A DNA stretch of 64,000 nucleotides from Devosia sp. (GCF_028290625.1 NZ_JAQGJM010000033.1:31371-95370), one strand, 5' to 3'. Positions 1-8,295 are shown, counted from the first letter of the stretch. Program-made: numbers and translations. Notes: generated by a model not told the origin, from the letters alone.

Positions 1-875
1 TGGTCAACGACCTCGAACCCAAGGAGCGCGACATCGCCATGGTGTTCCAGAGCTACGCGCTTTATCCGCACATGACGGTGCGCGCCAATATGGCGTTTTC
101 GCTCAAGCTGGCGCGGCGCAGCAAGGACGAGATCGAGCAGATGGTCAATCGCGCTGCCGAGATTCTCGATCTGTCGGCGCTTCTCGATCGCTATCCGCGC
201 CAGCTCTCCGGCGGGCAGCGCCAGCGTGTTGCCATGGGCCGCGCCATCGTGCGCAATCCGGCGGTGTTCCTGTTCGACGAGCCGCTCAGCAATCTCGACG
301 CCAAGCTGCGCGTGCAGATGCGCGGCGAGATCAAGGCGCTGCACCAGCGGCTCGGCGCGACGATGATCTATGTGACCCATGACCAGATGGAAGCCATGAC
401 CATGGGCGACCGGATCGTCGTGATGCGCGCCGGGGTAATCGAACAAATGGGCACGCCGCTCGAAATCTACGACACGCCGGCCAACAGCTTCGTCGCCTCG
501 TTCATCGGCTCGCCTTCGATGAACCTTATCGATGGCGTCGTGCAAACCCAGAACAATCAGCTCGTGCTGCAAGCCGATGATGGGGCCATTTGGCCACTGC
601 CGTCGAACGTCAATGTGAAAGCCGGAACACCAGTTCAACTCGGTATTCGCCCCGAACACATCTATCTCGATCCCGCCGGGCTACCCGCCGAGGCAATCAT
701 TATCGAGCCCACTGGTGCCGACACCCACGTCCAGCTGCGCGTCGGCAAACAATTGCTCACTGGCGTCTTCCGCGATCGTCCCGACATTACCCTCAATGGC
801 ACGTTCCATGTCCGCCCGGACGTCAGCCGTGCGCACGTCTTCGACAAAACCTCGGGAAAGCGCATCGGCGCGTAA
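1..875 (+). CDS. Sugar ABC transporter ATP-binding protein (UgpC/MsmK type), 5' end cut by window
   Basis: Cytoplasmic ATPase that powers a carbohydrate importer of the CUT1 class. The reading frame is open from base 3, so the start codon and Walker A lie left of the window. Visible in order: Q-loop region ([12 protein letters not shown]), ABC signature [14 protein letters not shown], Walker B ([11 protein letters not shown]), H-loop ([10 protein letters not shown]) and a C-terminal TOBE domain, which is typical of MalK/UgpC proteins and absent from most other ATPases. No permease or binding protein is in the window; they are probably upstream. The sugar-catabolic genes from about 2.86 kb may use the imported substrate, but a separate HxlR module lies between. 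The family is secure; the substrate is unknown. Confidence 0.93.
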   Translation, partial: VNDLEPKERDIAMVFQSYALYPHMTVRANMAFSLKLARRSKDEIEQMVNRAAEILDLSALLDRYPRQLSGGQRQRVAMGRAIVRNPAVFLFDEPLSNLDAKLRVQMRGEIKALHQRLGATMIYVTHDQMEAMTMGDRIVVMRAGVIEQMGTPLEIYDTPANSFVASFIGSPSMNLIDGVVQTQNNQLVLQADDGAIWPLPSNVNVKAGTPVQLGIRPEHIYLDPAGLPAEAIIIEPTGADTHVQLRVGKQLLTGVFRDRPDITLNGTFHVRPDVSRAHVFDKTSGKRIGA

Positions 876-889
876 AGCGGTGTAGGTCA

Positions 890-1402
890 TCAAAGCGCCA
901 ACTGAGCCTTTCTGGCCATGACTGCCTGGTAGCCAGCCTGCAACTGGGCCCGGACAGACGGTCCCTGCCCCGGCGGCAGCAATGCGCCGAGCTGTTCGGC
1001 GCGCAACTCGGACATGAACTGCACCCACATGGGCGGGCCGCCCTCTTCGAGCAGGATGGCGCGGATGCTGAGCTCCTCGCTGACCGGCAGCCACTTGCTG
1101 CCCCAGGCGCCAAGGTGGGCCATGATCGGCACCAGCTCGATAGCCATTTCAGTGAGACTGTAGATACCCTTCTGCTTGTGCGTAGGGTCATCGGCCCGCG
1201 TCAGCATGTCGAGCGCCATCAGTGATTTTAGCCGGTCCGCCAGGATGTTGGAGGAGATGCCCTCCTGCGATCCGAGCAGCAGTTCGCGGAAATGGCGGCG
1301 GCCACCAAAGATCATGTCGCGCAAGATGAGCAGGCTCCATTTGTCGCCGAACACCTCAAGCGAGAGATTGATCGGGCAGCCCGAGCGGTGATCATCAGTC
1401 AT
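890..1402 (-). CDS. HxlR family winged-helix transcriptional regulator
   Basis: 170-residue one-domain DNA-binding protein. The N-terminus carries the family's CPI motif (Cys9) followed by FGDKWSLLILRDM and FRELL, the hallmark helix-turn-helix core of HxlR/DUF24 proteins. In studied relatives (HypR, YodB, QorR) the equivalent cysteine senses electrophiles or disulfide stress; that role here is inference. It is divergent from the hydrolase/reductase pair starting at 1491, and the 88 bp gap contains two near-identical palindromic sites, so it very probably represses that pair and itself. The C-terminal 50 residues are longer than in minimal HxlR proteins. It converges with the ABC ATPase, stops 14 bp apart. 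Confidence 0.92.
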   Translation of the reverse strand: MTDDHRSGCPINLSLEVFGDKWSLLILRDMIFGGRRHFRELLLGSQEGISSNILADRLKSLMALDMLTRADDPTHKQKGIYSLTEMAIELVPIMAHLGAWGSKWLPVSEELSIRAILLEEGGPPMWVQFMSELRAEQLGALLPPGQGPSVRAQLQAGYQAVMARKAQLAL

Positions 1403-1416
1403 TTGGCGGCTCCAAA

Positions 1417-1477
1417 AACTGGTTGCATTATGGCACCAGTGATCCTAACCTGCAACTGGTTGCATAATGCAATCAGT
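1417..1477. promoter_or_regulatory. Twin palindromic operators between the HxlR gene and the hydrolase gene
   Basis: Two 24-base sites, 1417-1440 and 1454-1477, share AACTGGTTGCAT followed by T/A-ATG and end in CAGT. The first has matching ends ACTGGT/ACCAGT. The second contains the perfect palindrome TTGCATAATGCAA. Start-to-start distance is 37 bp. They fill the space between the divergent starts at 1402 and 1491, which fits autoregulation and control of the divergent genes by the HxlR dimer. Binding is inferred from position and symmetry. Confidence 0.75.
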
Positions 1478-1490
1478 GTTGGAGGATGAG

Positions 1491-2183
1491 ATGAATGCCA
1501 ATAATCCAAGAGGCACTTTCGTCGTCGCTCACGGCGCCTGGACCGGCGGTTGGTCGTGGCAGCGTGTCGTCGATCGGCTGCAGGCGCATGGGCACCGGAT
1601 GCTGGTCCCAACCCTCACCGGCCTGTGCGAGCGATCGCACCTTGCCGGGTCGGAGGTGAACCTCGACACGCACATCGCCGATATCGTCAACGAGATCACC
1701 TGGAAGGACCTGCACGGCATCGTCCTCGTCGGCCATTCCTATGGCGGGATCGTCGCCATGGGCGTCGCCGAGCAGGTGGCGGACCGGATCGCCTCGTTCG
1801 TTTTCATCGAGGCCCTGGTCCTCGCCGATGGCCAGTCGTTCGCCGATCTGGCACCCGGCTGGGAACTGGAGGGATTGCTGACAGAGGCGCCGCCGAGCGC
1901 GCCGGGCGAGTACAAAAACGACGCGGATCGGCTCTGGGTGGACAGCAAGTCGACACCGCAGCCGACGGCGACGATCACGCAGAAGCTGCGGATCACCGAT
2001 GCCTTTCAGCGGATCGCCAACAAGACTTTCATCGTGGCCAAGCATGGAGGTTTTGAGGAGACGGCGAACCGGTTCAGGTCCGATCCGACATGGACCGTCA
2101 GGGAGATCGCGTCGGGCCACGACGTGCCGATCGACGCGCCGGACGAGCTTACCGCCATGCTCGAAGACGCAATTCCAAACTGA
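1491..2183 (+). CDS. Alpha/beta hydrolase
   Basis: 230-residue cytoplasmic esterase-like enzyme of the fold found in plant esterases and hydroxynitrile lyases. Motifs: N-terminal VVAHGAWTGGWSW (oxyanion region), nucleophile elbow GHSYGG (Ser83) and a C-terminal catalytic histidine in SGHDVPID. I chose the ATG at 1491, preceded by GGAGG at 1481-1485, over an in-frame ATG at 1467 that lies inside the second operator. The gene is 15 bp from the DHFR-like gene and forms a pair under the divergent HxlR regulator, suggesting a stress-induced detoxification role. The substrate cannot be told from sequence. Confidence 0.88.
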   Translation: MNANNPRGTFVVAHGAWTGGWSWQRVVDRLQAHGHRMLVPTLTGLCERSHLAGSEVNLDTHIADIVNEITWKDLHGIVLVGHSYGGIVAMGVAEQVADRIASFVFIEALVLADGQSFADLAPGWELEGLLTEAPPSAPGEYKNDADRLWVDSKSTPQPTATITQKLRITDAFQRIANKTFIVAKHGGFEETANRFRSDPTWTVREIASGHDVPIDAPDELTAMLEDAIPN

Positions 2184-2198
2184 TCAAGGGAGAGAAAA

Positions 2199-2759
2199 AT
2201 GGGCAAGCTGACATATGGAATGATGATGTCGCTCGACGGCTACCTCGCCGATGCGTCGAGCTATTTCGAAGAGGAAGTCCTTGCGTTCATCAACGATGAG
2301 AGCCGCAAGCTCGGCACCGAGATCTACGGCCGGCGCATGTACGAAGAAATGGTCTACTGGGAGACCTACGAGGAGCAAAAGGATGGATCATCCGAACGCG
2401 CGGATGAATTTGCCCGTATCTGGAAGGGGTACGACAAGCTGGTGATCTCCTCGACGCTGGAACGGGTGTCGAGCGGCAACACGCAGCTCGTACGCGAGTT
2501 CCGGCCGGAGGAAATCCGGCAGCTCAAGGCGGCATCGACCAAGGACATCTCGGTCGCCGGTCCGACGCTGGCTGCGCACGCCATCAAGGCGGGGTTGGTA
2601 GACGAATACGCGCTCTACTCCGTGCCGGTGGTCCTCGGCGCGGGCAATCCAGTGTTCAAGGATTTAGCTGCGCGGCTGGACCTCGATCTCATGGAAGAAC
2701 GCAGGTTCCCCTCAGGCATGATCTTCCTGCGCTATGTACCCCGCGACAAAGGGCGATAG
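2199..2759 (+). CDS. Dihydrofolate reductase family protein (RibD C-terminal type)
   Basis: 186-residue protein of the bacterial RibD_C/DHFR-like family, with the typical opening (MSLDGYLAD), a YGRRMYEEM helix and a C-terminal GAGNPVFK segment. These proteins have the NADPH-binding reductase fold, but most are not true folate enzymes and their reaction is usually unknown. The start is preceded by AGGGAGAG. It follows the hydrolase by 15 bp, so they are probably co-transcribed and HxlR-controlled. The same family is often found next to stress regulators; that link is inference. Confidence 0.88.
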   Translation: MGKLTYGMMMSLDGYLADASSYFEEEVLAFINDESRKLGTEIYGRRMYEEMVYWETYEEQKDGSSERADEFARIWKGYDKLVISSTLERVSSGNTQLVREFRPEEIRQLKAASTKDISVAGPTLAAHAIKAGLVDEYALYSVPVVLGAGNPVFKDLAARLDLDLMEERRFPSGMIFLRYVPRDKGR

Positions 2760-2861
2760 CTGACGCAGCATCGAATTTCGCAACTGAGTCTCGCCGCAAA
2801 TTTGAGTTTGGCGCGACCGCTTGCCAACGCAGCGGATGGGATGCCACACTCCGGCATGACC

Positions 2862-3692
2862 ATGAATTCGTTGAACGAACCGACGCGCGCCTTCACCAAG
2901 CTCAGCCTCAAATGGAGCATGATCGAGGAACCGACGCTGTCGATTCTCGACAAGTTCCTGCTGCTGGCCGATCTGGGTTTCGATGGTGTGGAACTCGATG
3001 CGCCCAATGAGCTGCCGCTGGGTGAAGTGGTGGCGGCGCGGGACCGCAGCGGGCTCGCTATTCCGGGCGTAATCAACTCGATGCATTGGAAGGCGCCGCT
3101 GACCGATCCGGATGCGTCTGTGCGCCAGATTGGCGTCGAAGCGATCCGCACTGCACTCGATAATGCGCGCGAATATGGAGCCAGCACGGTGCTGGTGGTG
3201 CCGGGGGTGGTCAACGCCCAGACCAGTTACAGCCAGGCCTATGCGTTGGCCCAAGCGGAGCTGCGCAAGGTGCTGGACCACGCCGAGACCACGGGCGTGT
3301 CCATCGCCATAGAAAATGTCTGGAACGACTTTCTGCTCAGCCCGCTCGAAGCCGCCCGGTTTGTCGACGAGTTGGGCGGCGCCCGCGTCGGCTGGTATTT
3401 CGACGTCGGCAATGTGCTGCGCTATGGCCGGCCGGCCCATTGGACCGAGGCGCTCGGCAAGCGCATTCTCAAGGTCGACATCAAGGAATTCAGCCTGACC
3501 CGCATGAATGCCGAGGGTCCCTGGAAAGGCTTCGAGGTCGAACTGGGCGAAGGCGACTGCGACTGGGCGACAGTCAACAGCGCGCTGCTCACCTCGGGTT
3601 ATTCCGGCTGGGGTTCGATCGAAATGCCCGGCGGCGATCGCCACCGGCTCAAGGCCCTCAAGGACGGCGCCGACCGGATTGCAGCGCTCTAA
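2862..3692 (+). CDS. TIM-barrel sugar isomerase/epimerase-like protein 1 (AP endonuclease 2 superfamily)
   Basis: About 276 residues. Metal-binding segments of the xylose-isomerase-like TIM barrel are visible: IAIENVW (Glu), WYFDVGNVL (Asp), LKVDIKEF and GSIEMPGG (Glu). The start is uncertain: in-frame ATGs lie at 2802, 2841, 2856 and 2862, and none has a clear ribosome binding site; 2862 best matches where the conserved part begins. Annotated relatives include UlaE-like epimerases, but similar proteins also act as 3-keto-glycoside eliminases or hydratases, which fits the neighbouring GMC and Gfo/Idh/MocA oxidoreductases. It converges with the next barrel gene, sharing 4 bp of stop codons (CTAA). 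Fold certain, reaction inferred. Confidence 0.85.
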   Translation: MNSLNEPTRAFTKLSLKWSMIEEPTLSILDKFLLLADLGFDGVELDAPNELPLGEVVAARDRSGLAIPGVINSMHWKAPLTDPDASVRQIGVEAIRTALDNAREYGASTVLVVPGVVNAQTSYSQAYALAQAELRKVLDHAETTGVSIAIENVWNDFLLSPLEAARFVDELGGARVGWYFDVGNVLRYGRPAHWTEALGKRILKVDIKEFSLTRMNAEGPWKGFEVELGEGDCDWATVNSALLTSGYSGWGSIEMPGGDRHRLKALKDGADRIAAL

Positions 3693-4582
3693 GCGCCGCG
3701 GATTTCCGAGAACATGCGCCGGATATTGCCAAGCCCGGTTTCACAGCCAAACAAGGTCGGCTCGTTGCCCTCATATTCGAGCGAGACGAAGCCGTCATAG
3801 CCGGACGCGACCACCGCCTCGAGGATCATTTTGGTTTCGAGATCGCCGAAGCCGAACACCGATCCGCGGATGAACTGGCCGCCGAGCGTTTCGAGCCAGC
3901 CCGGACCCGGCGCGGTGCGGCGAACGTAGAAATCCTTGAGGTGGACGAAGCTGGCGTCGCCCAAGCTGGCTTTCGTCGCCACCACGGCGTCTTCATCGAC
4001 GCAGAGGAAATTGCCCACATCCAGGGTGAACTTGAAATTGGGCAGGTTGACGGCGTGCAGAAGGCGCTTGATGCGGTCGCTGCCGTTCACGAAGTAGCCG
4101 TGATCCTCGACGCTGGTGATCACGCCCTGGGTGGCGGCGAAACTGGCAATCTCGTGGCAGGCATCGGCGATTGCCGGCAAGGCATTTTCGAACTCGGCGG
4201 TTTGGGTCTGCCGGTGCGCCCACAGCACGACATCATGTCGCAGCAGGCCGATTTCCATGCGATTGCACATCTCGACATGGCGTTTCACCATCTCGATTTG
4301 TGCCCGCCGCTCAGTATCATCGACAAAGACGAACTTGGCGCCCAGGCAGATGCCGGAGATTGGAATGCCGGTGTTATTTGAAGCCGCCGTGATGCGCTGC
4401 AAAATTTCCGTTTCACTTGTCAAATCATAGCCAGCTTCGGTGCCCGGCTTGGCAAACGAGAACGTCGAGATTTCCAGATGTTCGGCCTCGTTGGCGTTCA
4501 GCCAAGCGAACATATCTTCGATCTGCATAGCACCATTGGCCAGCAGTGGGCGGAAGCTATAGGACGACAGGCCGAGTTTCAT
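3689..4582 (-). CDS. TIM-barrel sugar isomerase/epimerase-like protein 2
   Basis: 297-residue second member of the xylose-isomerase-like family, only distantly similar to its convergent neighbour. Metal-ligand segments are complete: SVEDHGY (Glu), FTLDVGNF (Asp), FVHLKDF (His) and VSLEYEGNE (Glu). The start at 4582 (MKLGLSSYSF) has GGAG 9 bases upstream; longer in-frame starts to 4675 run into the repeated TACCA region. It is divergent from the GMC flavoprotein gene, so the 124 bp between them probably holds a shared control region. With the first barrel it could perform elimination and hydration of a 3-keto sugar. That assignment rests on context. Confidence 0.87.
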   Translation of the reverse strand: MKLGLSSYSFRPLLANGAMQIEDMFAWLNANEAEHLEISTFSFAKPGTEAGYDLTSETEILQRITAASNNTGIPISGICLGAKFVFVDDTERRAQIEMVKRHVEMCNRMEIGLLRHDVVLWAHRQTQTAEFENALPAIADACHEIASFAATQGVITSVEDHGYFVNGSDRIKRLLHAVNLPNFKFTLDVGNFLCVDEDAVVATKASLGDASFVHLKDFYVRRTAPGPGWLETLGGQFIRGSVFGFGDLETKMILEAVVASGYDGFVSLEYEGNEPTLFGCETGLGNIRRMFSEIRGA

Positions 4583-4643
4583 GAAGGCGCTCCGGTGGGG
4601 CTTAACGTCCGCTGCTCGCATGGCGTTAATTGTGCACTTTACG

Positions 4644-4679
4644 TACCAATAAAGTACCATTAATACCATTTCCATACCA
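4644..4679. promoter_or_regulatory. Four phased TACCA half-sites between divergent sugar-cluster genes
   Basis: TACCA occurs at 4644-4648, 4655-4659, 4664-4668 and 4675-4679, so starts are 11, 9 and 11 bp apart, close to one helical turn each. The array is AT-rich compared with its surroundings and lies between the starts of the second TIM-barrel gene (4582, minus) and the GMC gene (4707, plus). TGGTA/TACCA half-sites are used by GntR-type regulators of sugar-acid genes such as UxuR/ExuR. The regulator here is not in the window and the assignment is inference. Confidence 0.45.
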
Positions 4680-4706
4680 GTTCAAAAACGGGATGAGGGC
4701 CGGCCG

Positions 4707-6194
4707 ATGCGTCAAGAATCCACAGATGTCGTCATCGTGGGGAGCGGCCCGACCGGTTCCGCCTATGCGCGGATTATCCGGCGCGATTGGCCCGAGGCGC
4801 GCATCCTGATGGTTGAGGCCGGCCCGCAAATCCTACCGCAGACCGGCGCACATCTGGACAATATTGCGGACCTTAAGGAGCGCGCCGCGCTCGAAATGCA
4901 GGCCCAGGGCGGCGATCGTACGCCGCGCACCCCGATGAGCAAGGAGGAGTGGGAAGCACGCCGCTCCGGCGGCTTCGATGCGTCCTATTTGCGCCGCTCC
5001 GGCCTGTTCATCGCCAATGAGGCGGACCCGGTCGAGAACCTGTTTGCCGGCTTTTCGGCGGCCAATGTGGGCGGCATGGGCACCAAATGGTCCACCGGAA
5101 CCCCGACCCCGTCGCAGGTGGAGCGCGTGCCGTTTATCCCGGCGGCCGAGCTGGCCGCTGCCATCATCGTCGCCCAGGGCCTGCTGGGCACCAACACGAA
5201 CCCGCACCCCAACGATCAGACCGCCATTGCCATGCGGGAAAAGCTGGGCGCGACGTTCAACCTGGGCCGTTCGCCTGACCGCTTCGTGCAACCCATGCCG
5301 CTGGCGGCAACGCCCGGTCCCAATGGGCTGCGCTACCACGGCACGGACGTGGTGCTGGGGCCAATGGTCGACGAACCGGCCGATAGTTTCCAGATTTTGG
5401 CGGAAACCGCCTGCCGCCGCATTGTCTATGAAGGCAGCAAGGTTACCGGCGTCGAACTCTGCAAGCCGGGTGAGGACGAAACCTGGTTCGTTACTGCCGG
5501 CACCGTCATCGTCGCCTGCGACGCGCTGCATTCTCCGCAGCTCCTGCATGCCTCCGGTATCCGCCCGGCGGCGCTGGGCCGCTACCTGAACGACCACTTC
5601 ATCATCTCGCAAATGGCCGAGATGCAGAACGAGGTGCCAATGCGGGCAATGAGCTGGATTCCGCCGACCAACGATTTCCCCTTCACCGTCACCATCCACC
5701 CGACGAACCTCACCAGCATGACCCGCCCCGACGGCCTGACCGGCCAGGCTGTAGGCATGGGGGTTTTCTGTCCGTCCGATCTCAACCCCGACAATCGCGT
5801 GCTGTTCGACGACACCAAGCGCGACTGGATGGGCCTGCCGTCGATTTCCATCCAGTGGCGCGCCTCCGAGGACGACAAGGCGCGCCAGGAATATGCCAAG
5901 GCCACGGCGCGCAGCATCGCCGAGATCATCGGTCGCCCGGCGCCGGGCTTTGCCACCATCGTGCAGCCGGTCGGCAGCTCGCTGCACTACCAGGGCACCA
6001 TGCGCATGGGCGAAACCGACGACGGCACCAGCGTCTGCGACCGCAATAGCCGCGTCTGGGGGTTCGACAACCTCTACGTCGCCGGCAATGGCGTCATTCC
6101 GACAATGACAGCGACCAATCCGACGCTGTACTCGGTGGCACTCGCCACCTTCGGCGCCCGCCAGATAGCCAGCGAAAAGCGCGTAGCGGCCTAA
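4707..6194 (+). CDS. GMC-family FAD oxidoreductase, pyranose-oxidase / glycoside-3-oxidase-like
   Basis: 495-residue flavoenzyme expected to oxidise a sugar hydroxyl. N-terminal dinucleotide fold VVIVGSGPTGSAYA, then GGMGTKWSTGTPTP. In fungal pyranose 2-oxidase the equivalent GGMSTHWT histidine carries covalent FAD; here it is lysine, so FAD is probably bound non-covalently. The catalytic pair is kept: His427 (SSLHYQG) and Asn471 (TATNPTL), 44 residues apart versus 45 in pyranose oxidase. There is no signal peptide, so it is probably cytoplasmic. Recently described C-glycoside and glycoside 3-oxidases have this architecture. Next to two TIM barrels and a Gfo/Idh/MocA dehydrogenase it is a good candidate for the first step of glycoside breakdown. 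Substrate and oxygen use are unknown. Confidence 0.88.
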   Translation: MRQESTDVVIVGSGPTGSAYARIIRRDWPEARILMVEAGPQILPQTGAHLDNIADLKERAALEMQAQGGDRTPRTPMSKEEWEARRSGGFDASYLRRSGLFIANEADPVENLFAGFSAANVGGMGTKWSTGTPTPSQVERVPFIPAAELAAAIIVAQGLLGTNTNPHPNDQTAIAMREKLGATFNLGRSPDRFVQPMPLAATPGPNGLRYHGTDVVLGPMVDEPADSFQILAETACRRIVYEGSKVTGVELCKPGEDETWFVTAGTVIVACDALHSPQLLHASGIRPAALGRYLNDHFIISQMAEMQNEVPMRAMSWIPPTNDFPFTVTIHPTNLTSMTRPDGLTGQAVGMGVFCPSDLNPDNRVLFDDTKRDWMGLPSISIQWRASEDDKARQEYAKATARSIAEIIGRPAPGFATIVQPVGSSLHYQGTMRMGETDDGTSVCDRNSRVWGFDNLYVAGNGVIPTMTATNPTLYSVALATFGARQIASEKRVAA

Positions 6195-6232
6195 GGGCCG
6201 CTCACCTCCCCTCAAATAGCCGGGACCTGCAA

Positions 6233-7291
6233 ATGTCGGATCAAAAGTTGAAAGTGCTCGTCGTCGGCCTTGGCCAGATGGGGCGCAGCCATGCGATTGC
6301 CTATCACACCCATCCGGGCTTCGAGATCGTCGGGCTGGTCAACCGTTCGGCACGGCCCCTGCCCGATGAGCTGACCGGTTATCCGCTCCGGCAGGATTAT
6401 GCGGCGGCGCTGGCGGAGTTTTCGCCCGACGTGGTGTCGATCGCCACCCATACCGATACCCATGCCGATTATGCGGTCGCGGCGTTGGAGAGTGGCGCGC
6501 ATGTGTTCGTGGAAAAGCCGCTGGCGGCCAATGTGCACGATGCCGAGCGCGTCGTTGCCGCCGCCAAGGCCAATGGGCGCAAGCTGGTAGTCGGCTATAT
6601 CCTACGCCACCATCCATCCTGGATGCGGCTGATCGCCGAAGCGCGCGGGCTGGGTGGCCCTTACGTGTTCCGCATGAACCTCAACCAGCAGTCCAGCGGG
6701 GCGGCCTGGGACATTCATCGCCAGATCATGCAGACGACCTCGCCAATCGTCGATTGCGGCGTGCACTATGTCGACGTGATGTGCCAGATCACGGACGCCA
6801 AGCCCGTCGAAGTGCGCGGCATGGGCCTGAACATGGCCAAGGGGCTACCCACGGGCATGTACAATTACGGCCACTTCCAGGTGCTGTTCGATGATGGCAG
6901 CCTGGGCTGGTATGAGGCTGGCTGGGGTCCGATGATGTCGGAGACTGCCTATTTCGTGAAGGACGTGATGTCGCCGGGCGGCTCGGTTTCCATCGTGATG
7001 GACGGCGGGACGGGCTCGGCCGACATCAATGCGCATACCCAGACGTCACGCCTGCTGGTGCATCACGCCGAAACCGACGCAGAGGGCAAGCTGACGCGGC
7101 AAGATGAGTGGCTCGATATGCATGACGAGCCAGGCCACCAGCAATTGTGCGACCGCGAGCAGGATTTCGTCTATCAAGCGGTGACGCAGGATTACGACCT
7201 CACCCGCCACATGGACGACGCCGTGGCGTCCCTGCGCATCTGCCTTGCCGCCGACGAAAGCATCCGCACGGGCCAAGCCGTTCGCCTTTGA
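6233..7291 (+). CDS. Gfo/Idh/MocA family NAD(P)-dependent oxidoreductase
   Basis: 352-residue two-domain sugar dehydrogenase. N-terminal Rossmann fold with VVGLGQMGRSHA, the EKP motif (VFVEKPLAAN) and the catalytic-region motif DCGVHYVDVM. It follows the GMC gene by 38 bp on the same strand, so they are probably one transcript. Family members oxidise or reduce sugars, including 3-keto-glucose. In this setting it could reduce the released 3-keto sugar to the free sugar or start the pathway with NAD. I cannot tell direction or substrate from sequence. Confidence 0.9.
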   Translation: MSDQKLKVLVVGLGQMGRSHAIAYHTHPGFEIVGLVNRSARPLPDELTGYPLRQDYAAALAEFSPDVVSIATHTDTHADYAVAALESGAHVFVEKPLAANVHDAERVVAAAKANGRKLVVGYILRHHPSWMRLIAEARGLGGPYVFRMNLNQQSSGAAWDIHRQIMQTTSPIVDCGVHYVDVMCQITDAKPVEVRGMGLNMAKGLPTGMYNYGHFQVLFDDGSLGWYEAGWGPMMSETAYFVKDVMSPGGSVSIVMDGGTGSADINAHTQTSRLLVHHAETDAEGKLTRQDEWLDMHDEPGHQQLCDREQDFVYQAVTQDYDLTRHMDDAVASLRICLAADESIRTGQAVRL

Positions 7292-7392
7292 TGCGGCTCT
7301 ACGGCGCGCGAATCAGCCTCTGATTTTGCCTTGAACGCAAACAGGGCTAGAACCTGTTGGGCACAATGATTCCGCCAGCACGGGGGCAAGCC

Positions 7393-8214
7393 ATGACGAT
7401 CAGGACCGGAACGGCCGGATGGGTGTTCGAGCCTTGGCGCGGCACCTTCTATCCCGATGGCCTGGTGCAGAAAAAAGAGCTGGCTTACTCCAGCTCCCGC
7501 CTCGGCAGCATCGAGATTAACGCCACCTTCCGCGCCAACCAGAAGCCCGAGAGCTTTGCCAAATGGGCTGGCGAAGCGCGGGATGGTTTCGTGTTCTCGA
7601 TCAAGGGCCCGCAACTGGTCACCCATATCAAGCGGCTCAAGAACTGCGAAATCGAACTCGCCAATTTCTTCGCCTCGGGACCCCTGGCGCTCGGCGCCAA
7701 GCTTGGCCCCTTTGTCTGGCAATTGCCGCCCAATGTCAGCTATGACCGGGCCGTGCTGGAAACGTTCCTCGGCCTGTTGCCCAAATCGGTCGCCGCCTAT
7801 CTGGCGCTCGCCGGCAAGGCCGATGCGCGACTGAAATCGCCGCCGTTCCTAACCGCCGACAATGTCGGGCCGATCCGCCACGCCATCGAACTGCGCAATG
7901 CCAGCTTCGATCTGCCCGAAGTACGCGACCTGCTGACCGCCCACAATGTCGCCTCGGTCATTGCCGATACGGTCGAGCAGCCATCGCGCGTCCTCACCGC
8001 CGATTTCGCCTATTGCCGCCTGCAGGGTCCGGCTCGTCCCGACGCCGCCGGATATACCCAAGCCGATATCGCCGATTGGTCCAGCCAGGCTGGTCAATGG
8101 GACAGAGCGGGTCGGGACGTGTTCGCCTATTTCGTCCACGAGGACAAACTGCACGCGCCTCAAAATGCCATCGCCTTGCGCCAGGCTTTGGGCATCGCGC
8201 TGCCGGGCGATTGA
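7393..8214 (+). CDS. DUF72 domain-containing protein
   Basis: 273 residues from the preferred ATG at 7393 (MTIRTGTAGW), which has a G-rich stretch (CGGGGGCAAG) just upstream; an earlier in-frame ATG at 7357 adds 12 unlikely residues. It matches the YecE-like DUF72 family: N-terminal GTAGWVFEPWRGTFYP, a central RLK segment in FSIKGPQLVTHIKRL, and a C-terminal region ending VFAYFVHED. The fold is TIM-barrel-like and the function is unestablished. It lies downstream of the sugar cluster after a 101 bp gap and is probably separate from it. Confidence 0.88.
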   Translation: MTIRTGTAGWVFEPWRGTFYPDGLVQKKELAYSSSRLGSIEINATFRANQKPESFAKWAGEARDGFVFSIKGPQLVTHIKRLKNCEIELANFFASGPLALGAKLGPFVWQLPPNVSYDRAVLETFLGLLPKSVAAYLALAGKADARLKSPPFLTADNVGPIRHAIELRNASFDLPEVRDLLTAHNVASVIADTVEQPSRVLTADFAYCRLQGPARPDAAGYTQADIADWSSQAGQWDRAGRDVFAYFVHEDKLHAPQNAIALRQALGIALPGD

Positions 8215-8295
8215 TCACATCGCCGTAGCCATCTGGATATTGCCATCGTCTGCCGCTATCCAGCCTCAGTCCCAGCGTCATCCGGATATTCATTC

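Noticed and set aside
4833..6215. A 460-codon open frame opposite the GMC gene
   Set aside because: The GMC gene has all flavoenzyme motifs in the plus frame; the opposite frame is a His/Gly/Arg-rich shadow.
6233..7291. Myo-inositol dehydrogenase (iolG) assignment
   Set aside because: The protein is a Gfo/Idh/MocA member, but no other inositol genes are present and the family is too broad for a specific symbol.
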